Shown piece after piece: positions 18,773 through 27,872 of a stretch of 64,000 nucleotides of DNA. Each line of letters starts with the position of its first letter. Position 1 is the stretch's first letter. Below the pieces are notes generated by a model. It did not search any database, was not told the DNA's origin, and saw only the letters and a program-made list of their open reading frames with translations. Source of the stretch: Tetragenococcus solitarius NBRC 100494 (GTDB lineage Bacteria > Bacillota > Bacilli > Lactobacillales > Enterococcaceae); assembly GCF_001544195.1 (NCBI RefSeq), contig NZ_BCPY01000006.1, positions 1 through 64,000 on the forward strand, read 5' to 3'. A program made the translations under genes and the position numbers.

Positions 18773-20569
18773 TTATGATTGTTTTTTCATCCGTTCTACA
18801 ATTTCTTCGTAAACTTCTGTATCCATAAAATTATCAACAGTCATAAATTGAGCAGATGGCGCTTTTTGCTCAGCACGATCATATAATTCTTTTTGCGTGA
18901 TAATTAAAGCTTTTGCATCATCTTCTAAACGATTAATCGCTAAGTTAGTCACATCTACATCCAAATCCGCTTTTTTCATCATATTTCTTAGAACTGATGC
19001 GCCCATTGCACTAGAGCCCATACCGGCATCACAAGCAAAGATGATATGTTCAACCTTAGCTAAAGTTACATCCTCTATTTCTCCTGTATTTTCAGCTTTG
19101 TTAGTATCTTCTGGCGTATTTTCTTTGTCTGCTGCTTGATTTGTTTCGTTTTTCATTCGTTCAACAATTTCATCATAGCGTGGACTGTTCATGAAGTTTT
19201 CAACGCTGACAAATTCTGCAGACGGTGCTTTTTTAACTGCGCGATCGTGCAGTTCCGTTTGCGTAATCACTAAAGTATTGGCATCATCTTGTAATTTACT
19301 AATGGAAGCGTTGCTTACTGGCATATCAATTCCTGCTTCTTGCATTTTCTTTCTTAAGACAGAAGCACCCATCGCACTTGAACCCATGCCCGCATCACAA
19401 GCAAAGACGACTTGATCAACTTTTCTTAACTCAGCATTTTCCACATTTGCACTTTCTGTAGTTGCGGTGTCTTGACCCTTGCTTTCTTGTTTGGCAGATT
19501 GTACAGCTGCTTGTTGAGCAGCCAAGTCTTCATCACTCGTCTCTGAGCGGTCAGATTTAAGAATCACCATTCCCACCAAGAATGAAACAACAGCAGCGAC
19601 TACTACACCGGCAATTACCGCAACATACCTATTGGGTGGCGTCATTCCTAAGACTGCAATAATAGAACCTGGAGATGCCGCTGCCCGTAGGCCCGCATCT
19701 AAGAGTTGGAAAGTAAAGGTTCCTGACATACCACCTGCGATAACTGCTAAAAACATCAACGGTTTCATCATTACATAAGGGAAATAAATTTCATGAATTC
19801 CACCGACAAATTGAATTAGAATTGCACCTGGTGCAGAGGCTTTAGCCGACCCTTTACCAAACAAAGTAAAGGCTAATAAAACACCCAAACCAGGACCAGG
19901 ATTTGCTTCCAGTAAGAACAAGATTGACTTGCCTGTAGAAATGGATTGTTCTGTTCCCAATGGAGTTAAAATCCCATGGTTAATAGCATTATTTAAGAAC
20001 AAAATTTTAGCTGGTTCGATAAAGATATTTGCTAGTGGTAATAGACTGGCTTTAATAATTGCAGCAACGCCCAGTCCCAACCATTCTGTCAAAGCTGATA
20101 CGATAGGTCCGACTGCGAAATAACCAATAATTGCTAATGCAAAACCAATGAGCCCTGAAGAAAAGTTATTTACAAGCATTTCAAATCCAGCACGGATTTT
20201 ATCACTAAATCTTTCATCAAATTTCTTTACACACCAACCGCCTAAAGGTCCCATCATCATCGCACCGATAAACATGGGAACATCAGAACCAACAATTACA
20301 CCCATTGTCGCAATTGCACCAACAACGGCCCCGCGTTGTTCATGAATCATACTACCTCCTGTATATCCAATCAATAAAGGCAATAAGTATGTAATCATCG
20401 GCTCATTCATTGAAGCCAGTTGTTCGTTGGGCAAAAAGCCATCAGGGATAAATAAAGCTGTAATAACTCCCCAAGCAATAAAAGCACCAATATTAGGCAT
20501 AACCATACTACTTAGGCTGCTACCTAATTGTTGAACTTTGGCCTTAATTCCTTTGTTTCCTTGTGCCAT
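18773..20569 (-). CDS. mtlA: PTS mannitol EIICBB permease with duplicated EIIB domain
   Basis: Takes up and phosphorylates mannitol. Residues 1-340 (numbered from GTG 20575) are the EIIC membrane domain with the conserved GGIHEIYFPY loop (258-267). Two EIIB domains follow: residues about 382-475 with Cys393, and about 503-598 with Cys515, each in the same CDAGMGSSAMGAS active-site loop. They are joined by an acidic, Gln/Asn-rich linker (476-502). Usual Gram-positive MtlA has one EIIB and about 470-510 residues. I prefer ATG 20569, 5 bases after AAGG. First gene of mtlA-mtlR-mtlF-mtlD. Confidence 0.95.
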   Translation of the reverse strand: MAQGNKGIKAKVQQLGSSLSSMVMPNIGAFIAWGVITALFIPDGFLPNEQLASMNEPMITYLLPLLIGYTGGSMIHEQRGAVVGAIATMGVIVGSDVPMFIGAMMMGPLGGWCVKKFDERFSDKIRAGFEMLVNNFSSGLIGFALAIIGYFAVGPIVSALTEWLGLGVAAIIKASLLPLANIFIEPAKILFLNNAINHGILTPLGTEQSISTGKSILFLLEANPGPGLGVLLAFTLFGKGSAKASAPGAILIQFVGGIHEIYFPYVMMKPLMFLAVIAGGMSGTFTFQLLDAGLRAAASPGSIIAVLGMTPPNRYVAVIAGVVVAAVVSFLVGMVILKSDRSETSDEDLAAQQAAVQSAKQESKGQDTATTESANVENAELRKVDQVVFACDAGMGSSAMGASVLRKKMQEAGIDMPVSNASISKLQDDANTLVITQTELHDRAVKKAPSAEFVSVENFMNSPRYDEIVERMKNETNQAADKENTPEDTNKAENTGEIEDVTLAKVEHIIFACDAGMGSSAMGASVLRNMMKKADLDVDVTNLAINRLEDDAKALIITQKELYDRAEQKAPSAQFMTVDNFMDTEVYEEIVERMKKQS

Positions 20570-20612
20570 TTTCACCTTCTCCTCTCAAAATAAATACTTT
20601 TTCTACAACTCT

Positions 20613-20641
20613 AGTGTATGTGAAATTGTGAAGGCTTTCAA
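20613..20641 (-). promoter_or_regulatory. mtlA promoter
   Basis: TTGAAA (20636-20641), 17-bp spacer, TACACT (20613-20618) on the minus strand, 44 bp before the mtlA start. The -10 box is imperfect, as expected of an activator-dependent promoter. Confidence 0.65.
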
Positions 20642-20659
20642 TTTAAACTAGTTAAAGAT

Positions 20660-20681
20660 TTGGCACAAAAAAGAGTGACAA
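20660..20681 (-). promoter_or_regulatory. Putative MtlR binding site
   Basis: Inverted repeat TTGGCAC-N8-GTGACAA, close to the published MtlR consensus TTGNCAC-N6-GTGNCAA but with a spacer two bases longer. It is centred about 65 bp upstream of the predicted mtlA transcription start, a typical activator position. Confidence 0.6.
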
Positions 20682-20702
20682 AACTGTGGCTATGATTTGT
20701 TT

Positions 20703-20847
20703 GAATGAACACTACTTTTACTTTGCCTTATTCGTTCGGCTATTGAATGAACATTACTTTCGCTTTCTCTTACTCATTCAACTATCGAATGAACACCACT
20801 TTCGCTTTCTCTTACTCATTCAGCTATCGAATAAACACCACTTTTGT
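20703..20847. repeat. 42-bp tandem repeat array upstream of mtlA
   Basis: Three 42-bp units (20703-20744, 20745-20786, 20787-20828) and a partial fourth (20829-20847). Units two and three differ at only a few positions. Each carries GAATGA near one end and TCATTC (or TCGTTC) 23 bp later, an inverted repeat. The array stands directly upstream of the MtlR-like box. Confidence 0.85.
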
Positions 20848-21110
20848 CCAGTGGTAATAATACGGACATAAATACCAGGAACTTTTGCCCGATAAGTAAA
20901 AAATCAAAGAAAATATCATAATTTTTGCTAAAACCAGACATAAGTTTGTAAATATTATGTCCGGTTTCTAATTACTGGACATTATCCGGCAAAACTTTTG
21001 TCCTATAGACGATAATCGTACAAAATTAGTAAATTTTTATGTCCAACCATTGAGAGTTTAAAACTAATTGACTATGATTTTTCTTTTCTAATAAACACTC
21101 AATTGGATGA
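20848..21110. other. Non-coding region between the array and rnjB
   Basis: AT-rich stretch without a credible gene. It holds repeated GGACATAA/TTATGTCC words in both orientations; CCAGACATAA and TTATGTCCGG (about 20934-20966) form a hairpin, and further GGACAT and ATGTCC copies follow at about 20987 and 21041. No promoter or RNA family is recognised. Confidence 0.4.
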
Positions 21111-21111
21111 C

Positions 21112-21144
21112 AAAAAAAGAAGGACTTTAAAGCCCTTCTTTTTT
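21112..21144 (-). terminator. Intrinsic terminator after rnjB
   Basis: AAAAAAGAAGG and its complement around ACTTTAAAG, with a T-run on the minus strand just past the stop codon. Confidence 0.85.
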
Positions 21145-22837
21145 AGGATTTTCTTTTCTTATGTTTTTGGCTTGATTCCATAATTACTGGTAAAATCACC
21201 GGTCGTCTTCTTGTTTGCTCAAATAAGAAGCGACTTAATTTTTCACGAATTTCTTGTTTTAACTTACTCCATTCAAAGTCATTGCTGTGTAAGTGCTTAT
21301 CGACAATTTCTTCTACGATTTCTCCGCCTTCTCTTAAAAGGTCACGACTTGCTTTTACATAGACAAATCCTCGTGAAGTAATCTGTGGTTTGGCGACAAT
21401 CTGTTTTTTCCGTCGGTTAATCGTAACCACTGCCACAAAAACACCATCTTCTGATAAAACTTTACGATCTTTTAAGACAATGTTCCCAATATCGCCTACA
21501 CCAATGCCATCTACCATGACATTATCAGAAGGGATCGTGCCGCTAAGGCTCATTTCGCCTTCCTTGTATTCCAAGATATCTCCTGGTGCAGTAATAAATA
21601 TGTGATCTTTAGGAATACCTACCGCTTCAGCTAAATCAGCATTAGCTACTAAAAGTCGGTATTCTCCTTGCACTGGAACAAAGTATTTTGGTTTAAGTAG
21701 ATTCATCATCAACTGTAAGTTCTCAGGATTGGCATGGCCAGATACACGTAAATTATCCGAAATATTTTTGACCGTACCTCCTGCTCTATAAATCATATCT
21801 TCGGTTTTAGCAACGTAGGTTTCCATTGCAATCGTTGGCGTGGTTGTAATATAAACCAAATCGCCTTCTTTGATACGTAAAGTTCGATGTGCCCCACTAG
21901 CCATTTTTTGCAAGGCCTTAATCGGTTCCCCCATACGGCCTGTTTCTAAGATAATCAGCTGATCATCCTTATACTTTTTCATCGCTTTTTGGGTAATTAG
22001 AATATCTTCATCCGGCAATTCCAACTTGCCTAATTTCAATGCTGTACGAATAATACGTCCAAAATCTTGCCCTGTTAAAACGATTTTTCGACCTGAACGA
22101 TAGGCAGCATTAATGACTTGTTGAACTCGCTGTAAATTGCTAGCAACACAGGCCACCACAATCCGCCCGTCCCAAAAACCAATATTATCATATACTTCTT
22201 CACCAATTTGTTTTTCAGAAGCAACGGTTGCTGGATTTTCCGCATTGCTTGAAGTACTTAAAAGAGCCAATACTCCTTCATTACCAATTTCAGCTAAACG
22301 TCCAAAATCGGTACGATAAGACGAAACTTCTGACTGATCAAATTTAAAATCGCCAGTGTAAACAATGTTTCCTTCTGATGTTTTTAAAGAAACTCCCACA
22401 GAATCAGGGATGGTGTGTGTCGTTGGAAAAAAGCTTACAACAGCTGAATTAAAATCAATTTCTGTATTTTCATCAATGACATGAAATCCTTTAAACTTTT
22501 TGGTCGGTTCATAGCGGTGAACAGACAATTTTGCCAGCTCAATCGTTAACTTTGTACCAAAAACAGGGGCTTCAATTTTTTCTAAAAAGTAAGGCAGTGC
22601 CCCAATGGCATCTGCGTGTCCATGTGTAACAAAGATTCCGGCTACGCGATCAGCGTTTTCTTCTAAATAAGTAAAATCAGGAATCACTGTATCAATTCCC
22701 AACAGTTCATTTTCTGGGTAGCGTAAGCCGCAATCCAACACAAAAATTTCTTCTCCTACTTCAGCGATGTACAAGTTTTTTCCATTTTCTCGTACGCCGC
22801 TAAGAGGAATAATTCTTATTTGCGTCAAATTTTTCAC
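21143..22837 (-). CDS. rnjB: Ribonuclease J2
   Basis: Protein of 564 residues of the RNase J family (metallo-beta-lactamase plus beta-CASP and C-terminal domains), the exo/endonuclease of Firmicute mRNA turnover and rRNA maturation. The metal motif reads HGHADA (His72, His74, Asp76, Ala77) where RNase J1 has HGHEDH; loss of the last His is characteristic of the J2 paralogue, which has weak activity and acts in a J1-J2 complex. Later motifs include TTHTIPDS, YTGDFKFD and SGHANPENL. Monocistronic, with its own terminator. Confidence 0.92.
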   Translation of the reverse strand: MKNLTQIRIIPLSGVRENGKNLYIAEVGEEIFVLDCGLRYPENELLGIDTVIPDFTYLEENADRVAGIFVTHGHADAIGALPYFLEKIEAPVFGTKLTIELAKLSVHRYEPTKKFKGFHVIDENTEIDFNSAVVSFFPTTHTIPDSVGVSLKTSEGNIVYTGDFKFDQSEVSSYRTDFGRLAEIGNEGVLALLSTSSNAENPATVASEKQIGEEVYDNIGFWDGRIVVACVASNLQRVQQVINAAYRSGRKIVLTGQDFGRIIRTALKLGKLELPDEDILITQKAMKKYKDDQLIILETGRMGEPIKALQKMASGAHRTLRIKEGDLVYITTTPTIAMETYVAKTEDMIYRAGGTVKNISDNLRVSGHANPENLQLMMNLLKPKYFVPVQGEYRLLVANADLAEAVGIPKDHIFITAPGDILEYKEGEMSLSGTIPSDNVMVDGIGVGDIGNIVLKDRKVLSEDGVFVAVVTINRRKKQIVAKPQITSRGFVYVKASRDLLREGGEIVEEIVDKHLHSNDFEWSKLKQEIREKLSRFLFEQTRRRPVILPVIMESSQKHKKRKS

Positions 22838-23033
22838 CTCTTAAATATTTTTGCATAATTTTTTATATAACGTTTTTTTAACTGAAAAATAAACGTTGAT
22901 TTTCCTGAGCCAAAAACATCCGATAATAGTATAACACAAAATGGTTAGACAATACATTTTTACAATCGTTTCACTTGAAACTTACCTTTGTTTTAACTTT
23001 TCCCACGTTATTTTCTTTAATGACTCATAAAAA

Positions 23034-23070
23034 AAGCCTAAACCAACTTTAGAAAGTTTTGCTTAGGCTT
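23034..23070 (-). terminator. Intrinsic terminator after rpsN
   Basis: AAGCCTAA/TTAGGCTT stem with an inner AACTTT/AAAGTT pairing; seven T follow on the minus strand. Confidence 0.85.
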
Positions 23071-23125
23071 GGCTTGTCATTATTTTTAGAAACTTTGCTT
23101 TTGAGCGAGCACATTTACTAGTGAT

Positions 23126-23395
23126 TTACCAACTAGCTTTTTTGACTCCCGGAATCTTTCCTTGGTGGGCTAGCTGACGAAACTTAATGCGAGAAACGTC
23201 AAATTTCCGCATGTAGGCACGAGGCCTGCCATCGATCATATCCCGATTTTTATGATGGTTTGGATTAGCATCTTTTGGTAATTTCGCTAGCGCTTGGTAA
23301 TCTCCAGCTTCTTTAAGTTCCTTACGCAAATCCGCATATTTTTCAATGAGTTCACGTTGTTTATTGGCTTTTGCAATTTTTGATTTTTTAGCCAT
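23126..23395 (-). CDS. rpsN: 30S ribosomal protein S14, zinc-independent type
   Basis: Ribosomal protein of 89 residues. It contains no cysteine at all, so is the C-minus (zinc-free) S14 form; the zinc form is about 61 residues with two CxxC pairs. The conserved [34 protein letters not shown]-type C terminus is clear. In Gram-positive bacteria this paralogue replaces the zinc S14 under zinc starvation and is repressed by Zur. A Zur-like box lies upstream. Confidence 0.95.
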   Translation of the reverse strand: MAKKSKIAKANKQRELIEKYADLRKELKEAGDYQALAKLPKDANPNHHKNRDMIDGRPRAYMRKFDVSRIKFRQLAHQGKIPGVKKASW

Positions 23396-23422
23396 ATAAT
23401 GTTCCTTTCTATTCTAAGTGTT

Positions 23423-23443
23423 AAAACGTAATGATTTTGATTT
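23423..23443 (-). promoter_or_regulatory. Putative Zur box upstream of rpsN
   Basis: A 21-bp site whose left half AAAACGTAAT and right half ATTTTGATTT match the B. subtilis Zur consensus (AAATCGTAAT-N-ATTACGATTT) at 17 of 20 fixed positions. It lies 28 bp before the ATG and overlaps the likely -10 region. Confidence 0.7.
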
Positions 23444-23507
23444 ACTAAGACTAACCTATCACCTGCAAACGCTCTTGTCAATCGAAATACACTTACTTAT
23501 TTGCAAA

Positions 23508-23549
23508 AAAAGAAGGAATAAAAAAGGCTAGCCTCTCTGTATTCCTTTT
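23508..23549 (-). terminator. Intrinsic terminator after the alpha/beta hydrolase
   Basis: GGAATACAGAGAGGCTAGCC side pairs with the GGCTAGCC...ATTCC side; a run of T follows on the minus strand. Confidence 0.6.
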
Positions 23550-23563
23550 AATCAAGCAAAAGT

Positions 23564-24289
23564 TTATTTGTTCGTCCCCACGACTTTTTGTAACCATTCA
23601 ATGCCTAATGGAAACCAGCGCGACATATGTTGGTCTGACCGGTCGCCATTTACTACGCTTGTCCATTTATTAGCTAGGGAAATCCCATGATCGCCCGTAC
23701 CAAACTCATGCACTTCAAAAGCGACATTGTTTTGCGCCAGAGCTTCTACATATCCATGGATATGTTCTAAATAAGGAGTTAATTGGTCGTTAACCGCTCC
23801 CCAGATAAATGTCGGTGGCGTCTCTTGGGTAACCAGCTGTGAAACATCCTCACTTTTAACGCCCATTTTTTCATCTAAAGTAGGCTTAATCACCGGGTAG
23901 CCGAGCATAGTGAATTTCGCCAGTGTATTCGTTTGATTTGAATAAGCAGCCGCTAATTGTCCACCAGCCGAAAAACCAATAATCCCTAGCTTATTAAGAT
24001 TTACTTGTAGTTGACTCGCATGCTCAGCAATATAAGAAAATGCTTGTTCGATTGCCTTTTTTGCATCCTCATAGTTTTTATATTCTTCTGTCGGGTAATT
24101 AACTACAAAAGATTGGAAAGCTTGTGTAGCAAACTGTAAAGCAACTCGTTCTGTATCTCGTTCTTGAAGTTTTTGATAACTTCCTCCGCCAATAACCACA
24201 ATTCCTGGTAAATCCACGTTTGTACTACTCTGATAAATGGTTAAAGAAGAATGATTGGTTGAATCTAGCGAAATATTTTTGATATCCAT
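23564..24289 (-). CDS. Alpha/beta hydrolase (esterase/peptidase-like)
   Basis: Protein of 241 residues with an alpha/beta hydrolase fold of the dienelactone hydrolase/BD-FAE-like group. The nucleophile elbow is GFSAGGQLAAAYS (Ser about 108), preceded by an oxyanion loop VIGGGSYQKL; Asp in WGAVNDQLTP and His in GTGDHGISLA complete the triad. Substrate unknown, probably a short ester. Followed 22 bp upstream by the SDR gene, so the two may be an operon. Confidence 0.8.
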   Translation of the reverse strand: MDIKNISLDSTNHSSLTIYQSSTNVDLPGIVVIGGGSYQKLQERDTERVALQFATQAFQSFVVNYPTEEYKNYEDAKKAIEQAFSYIAEHASQLQVNLNKLGIIGFSAGGQLAAAYSNQTNTLAKFTMLGYPVIKPTLDEKMGVKSEDVSQLVTQETPPTFIWGAVNDQLTPYLEHIHGYVEALAQNNVAFEVHEFGTGDHGISLANKWTSVVNGDRSDQHMSRWFPLGIEWLQKVVGTNK

Positions 24290-24311
24290 TTATACTCACC
24301 TCTATAATGGT

Positions 24312-24911
24312 TTAATAAATTTCATAACTTTGTCCACTTTGTACCCCTTCCACACTTTTTCTAAAGACCGTCGCCACTTTGCTTAAAGGGACAGGTTCAA
24401 AGCCAGGGAAGAAGGCACGTAAGTCTTCAGATGATTCTTGAAATACAGTGGGACTTACACTATTCATACGTATTCCTCTAGGTGCTTCAGCTGCAGCTGA
24501 TTTTACAAAAGCTTTAACAGCGCCATTGGCCATCGCCGAAGACGCCCCTTGGTAAATAGGTTCGTCCATGATGATACCTGTTGTTAAAGTGAAACTTCCA
24601 TTGTCATTCACATAGTCCGTCCCAAGTAAGATGAGGTTTACTTGTCCTTTTAATTTACTTTCAATCGTTACTTCATTTAATTCTGGTGTAATTTCTTCTA
24701 AAGGACCAAAATGAGCATCTCCAGTTGCACTGATCACAGCATCTACTTTTCCAACTTTTTCAAACATCTGTTTAATACTAGCAGGTTTCGTAATATCAAC
24801 TTCAACATCAGCATCGTGTCGAGCTGCTTGGATAATTTCATGGTCTGACTCTAACTCTTTTTTAACAGCTGTTCCTAACAGACCTGTCGCTCCGATTAAT
24901 AAAATTTTCAT
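24312..24911 (-). CDS. Atypical short-chain dehydrogenase
   Basis: Protein of 199 residues with a Rossmann-fold start (LLIGATGLLG, 4-13) and the conserved VDAVISATGDAHFG region. The classical Tyr-x-x-x-Lys pair is not evident; the segment that should hold it reads IYQGASSAMANGAVKAF, so it belongs to the short atypical SDR set found in lactic acid bacteria. Substrate unknown. Probably first of a two-gene unit with the hydrolase. Confidence 0.75.
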   Translation of the reverse strand: MKILLIGATGLLGTAVKKELESDHEIIQAARHDADVEVDITKPASIKQMFEKVGKVDAVISATGDAHFGPLEEITPELNEVTIESKLKGQVNLILLGTDYVNDNGSFTLTTGIIMDEPIYQGASSAMANGAVKAFVKSAAAEAPRGIRMNSVSPTVFQESSEDLRAFFPGFEPVPLSKVATVFRKSVEGVQSGQSYEIY

Positions 24912-25136
24912 GTTTTCCCCCCTCTTATTTTTGTCACCTTACTTCAAGTATATAATAAGCTTAGAAAACAGTAAAATAATGCATTTTTACCAAAGCTAAT
25001 GTCTAAATTTATTGAGATGAAATATAACTAGGGTTTAAACCGCTAGTAAAAACACGTTCATGCAACTTTTGACGTGATAATTATTATAAGGTAACCTATA
25101 GTTAAAATAGCTCTATGAAAGGAAGTGTAAAAGATC

Positions 25137-26342
25137 ATAAAAAAACTACTTTCCCTCCTTTTATTAAGTCCACTGCTTTTTTTGATAGCTTGTAACAATG
25201 AGATTATGAACAAATCGAGAGCTGACTCAACATCTATGAAAGAAACAAGCACTATTTCTTCTAGCAAAAAAGAAAGCGATATCAAAAACAAGCAAGCACA
25301 AAATAACGATACTTCTTCCGAATCTGATGAAAAAACATTTTCTCAGCTGGATGAAATTATCGGCGTTTGGATAAATGAAGAAAAGGAGCAAACCTTTGCC
25401 ATAACCAGTCATGACTACATTGCAGATGATAAGAAATATCTCATTACTGGTGTAGATGTAAATGAGGAGGAAAAAACCGACAAATATGTAATTTCTTGGG
25501 ACACGAATTTGTTTATTAAAGAATATGGCAAGCCGAAATCTTTTAACCCGCAACCATTCATATATGATTATAATAGTGAGCAAGATACCCTTAGCAACCT
25601 AGTAACCTTTCACCGTAAAATAGATGACAAGCAAGTTAACTATATCAAAGATAAGTTAGCAGGAAATGAGCCTATCAACTTAGAACAGTTATTACAAGTA
25701 GATGACCAATATTTACTAGCTTACTGGAACAAAGCCGCTGCTGAAACCGATAATCTAGAAAAACAGCTGGCTACAGTCTATCAAGAAATTTCCATCGATT
25801 TCCCTGATTTACAGCTTCTCACGGATAAAGAGTACGAAAAATACCAATCAATAGCTAAAGAAATTGAAGACAACTCTGACTATTCTTTTTCCGATTTAAA
25901 TACCGCCCTGCCACAAGATATTTATCATTGGTATATAGACCTAGATAAAGATATTAGCCAAAAAGAACGCATCAAACAATTATTACCCAAAATAAAAAAA
26001 TCACGAGAACAATACTTTAAACGAGAGAAGCGAAGTGACCAGCCTTACTTAGAGAATACAAATGAAACTGAAGATGTTGATAACACAAAAGAAAATAATA
26101 AAAGTAAAGAAACAAATGAAAATGATCCTAACGTACCAGATGAAAAAATGCAAAAACATATTCGTAAAAAAATAAAAGAGGACTTTTCAGAGGATATACC
26201 TAAAGACCATATTGTCTACGATATGGAATTAAAAGACACTCAGGTTAACATCAGAGTGTATGAAAATCAAGAATCCAAATTACAATATCAAGTAAGTTTT
26301 GTTTACAATATAGAAAAAGATGAGTTAAAAAAGCAACAATAG
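25137..26342 (+). CDS. Lipoprotein of unknown function with non-canonical start
   Basis: The body (from 25182) is a hydrophilic, Lys/Glu-rich protein with a Ser-rich linker and about 380 residues; no known domain is recognised. Immediately upstream, in the same frame, codons from 25137 encode a textbook lipoprotein signal: Ile-Lys-Lys, then LLSLLLLSPLLF, then lipobox LIAC. No ATG, GTG or TTG lies between the in-frame stop at 25128 and this signal; only ATC (25134) or ATA (25137) is available, 8-11 bases after AGGAAG. An ATG at 25115 reaches the signal only if one A of a seven-A run (25139-25145) is skipped. The start coordinate is therefore uncertain. Confidence 0.65.
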   Translation: MKKLLSLLLLSPLLFLIACNNEIMNKSRADSTSMKETSTISSSKKESDIKNKQAQNNDTSSESDEKTFSQLDEIIGVWINEEKEQTFAITSHDYIADDKKYLITGVDVNEEEKTDKYVISWDTNLFIKEYGKPKSFNPQPFIYDYNSEQDTLSNLVTFHRKIDDKQVNYIKDKLAGNEPINLEQLLQVDDQYLLAYWNKAAAETDNLEKQLATVYQEISIDFPDLQLLTDKEYEKYQSIAKEIEDNSDYSFSDLNTALPQDIYHWYIDLDKDISQKERIKQLLPKIKKSREQYFKREKRSDQPYLENTNETEDVDNTKENNKSKETNENDPNVPDEKMQKHIRKKIKEDFSEDIPKDHIVYDMELKDTQVNIRVYENQESKLQYQVSFVYNIEKDELKKQQ

Positions 26343-26404
26343 CGGCTATGATATAAGACGTTTTGGTAATAAATTTCTTCGATCAATTCTTATTTAAATC
26401 TTAT

Positions 26405-26451
26405 AAAAAAGACAATCTTAGTTCTTTTCTCCAAGAACTAAGATTGTCTTT
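26405..26451. terminator. Strong bidirectional terminator
   Basis: AAAGACAATCTTAGTTCTT pairs perfectly with its complement across TTCTCC, with A- and T-runs on either side. It separates the lipoprotein and the MFS gene. Confidence 0.9.
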
Positions 26452-26495
26452 CTACTTATTACAAAGCATTTTTCCAACCATACCAGTGCTTTCGT

Positions 26496-27755
26496 TCATT
26501 CGTTATTCTTTTCCATTGTTTGATGCAGTTGTTTGTCATATATTCTCGCAGGTTTAATCAACCAATTGACTAGAGCACAGAAAAATATCCCCACTCCTGC
26601 AATAATAAATAGTTTTTCTACCCCTATGCTATCTGCAATGGGGCCAGCAAATATTAAACCAAGTGGACCCGGCAAACTTAATAGAGACATAGTAAAACCT
26701 ACAATTCTGCCTAGTTGATTTACCGGGTAGCTTTGTTGCACCATCGCCATTAATAAAGTATCAAAGAAAGGAACAGCTAAACCTGTTAAGGCACTAAACA
26801 ATACAAACCAGATAAAACCCTTTTGATTCGGTGGTAAAAAGCCACTAATCGCTAACGTGACCCCTATCACAACATAAGAAAGTAAAAAAGGTTTCATACG
26901 ATCAGACCATTTCCCAAATAGACTGATAATAGTCCCACCAGCTAACGATCCGACAGAATAGACAACCGAAACTATACCTGCATTTTCTACCGTTTTTTGA
27001 AAGTAATCAGTCGTTATTAGCGGGTACATGCTGGCTGCTGGCATGATAAATAATGAAGATATGGCACCAATTAAAACAATGATCCATAATCCTTTATTAT
27101 TAACTAATTCTGAAAAACCAAGTTTCATATCAGCAAATACTTGACGGTTGTGTGAAGAAGTAATATTTCTTGAAACTGTCACAAAAATTAATAAACTTAT
27201 CCCTAATATCGCTCCTATCACATCAATAAGTAATAACCAATGTAAAGGCAAAAGTGCGAATAAGAAAGCACCAATAGCTGGTGCTATGATGCGATTGGCG
27301 GATTGCACAATTCCTAGTTGACCGTTAATTTTTGTAAGCGCACCACTGGGCGTAATAGAAGGGATAATGGTTTGCACCGTAGGCATCTGAAAGGTTTGCG
27401 CAACAGAACGAATAAATAATGAGACAAAAATTAACCAAATCGGAAATGTTCCTAACGTAGCTCCAGTAACCGAAAGAATAATAGCAAAGGCTGCAGCAAT
27501 GATATCAGGAACAATTAGCAATGATTTTTTATTTAACCGATCCACGTATGGACCGACAAAAGGATTAAGCAAAACCATCGGCAGCATGCCTAATAGTGTT
27601 GCAAAACTTAAAATAGTGGCAGATTCAGTTCGTTCAGTAAGATACCAGATAATCGCATATTGAACTGTCGTACTCGTAATTCCTGTTACAAATTGGCTCA
27701 ATAAAAATAAACGGACATTCGTCTGCCAATTCGATTTAAAAATTTGTTGTGTCAA
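26496..27755 (-). CDS. MFS transporter, MFS_3/macrolide-efflux-like
   Basis: Membrane protein of 419 residues with about 12 helices, of the EntS/Mef-like branch of the major facilitator superfamily. The A-like loop motif NPFVGPYVDRLNKKSLLI (about 66-83) and the second-half GKWSDRMKPFLLS fit a drug/H+ antiporter. The substrate may be a drug or metabolite; macrolide resistance cannot be claimed from sequence alone. Monocistronic with a GGAGGCG site before the ATG. Confidence 0.85.
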   Translation of the reverse strand: MTQQIFKSNWQTNVRLFLLSQFVTGITSTTVQYAIIWYLTERTESATILSFATLLGMLPMVLLNPFVGPYVDRLNKKSLLIVPDIIAAAFAIILSVTGATLGTFPIWLIFVSLFIRSVAQTFQMPTVQTIIPSITPSGALTKINGQLGIVQSANRIIAPAIGAFLFALLPLHWLLLIDVIGAILGISLLIFVTVSRNITSSHNRQVFADMKLGFSELVNNKGLWIIVLIGAISSLFIMPAASMYPLITTDYFQKTVENAGIVSVVYSVGSLAGGTIISLFGKWSDRMKPFLLSYVVIGVTLAISGFLPPNQKGFIWFVLFSALTGLAVPFFDTLLMAMVQQSYPVNQLGRIVGFTMSLLSLPGPLGLIFAGPIADSIGVEKLFIIAGVGIFFCALVNWLIKPARIYDKQLHQTMEKNNE

Positions 27756-27872
27756 AGCAAAACGCCTCCTATAAGTCTATAAATTAGCCACTATATCATG
27801 TACGTGTCATAACACAGCTTGTCCGCTTATTTGTCAATGTCTAATGCTATAGTCAGTTTAAAATAAATAAAA

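Noticed and set aside
20703-20847. CRISPR array
   Set aside because: Units are contiguous tandem repeats without unique spacers, and there are no cas genes.
20686-20871. ORF with 14-residue repeats across the 42-bp array
   Set aside because: The reading is a by-product of the period being a multiple of three; there is no ribosome binding site and the units are non-coding in form.
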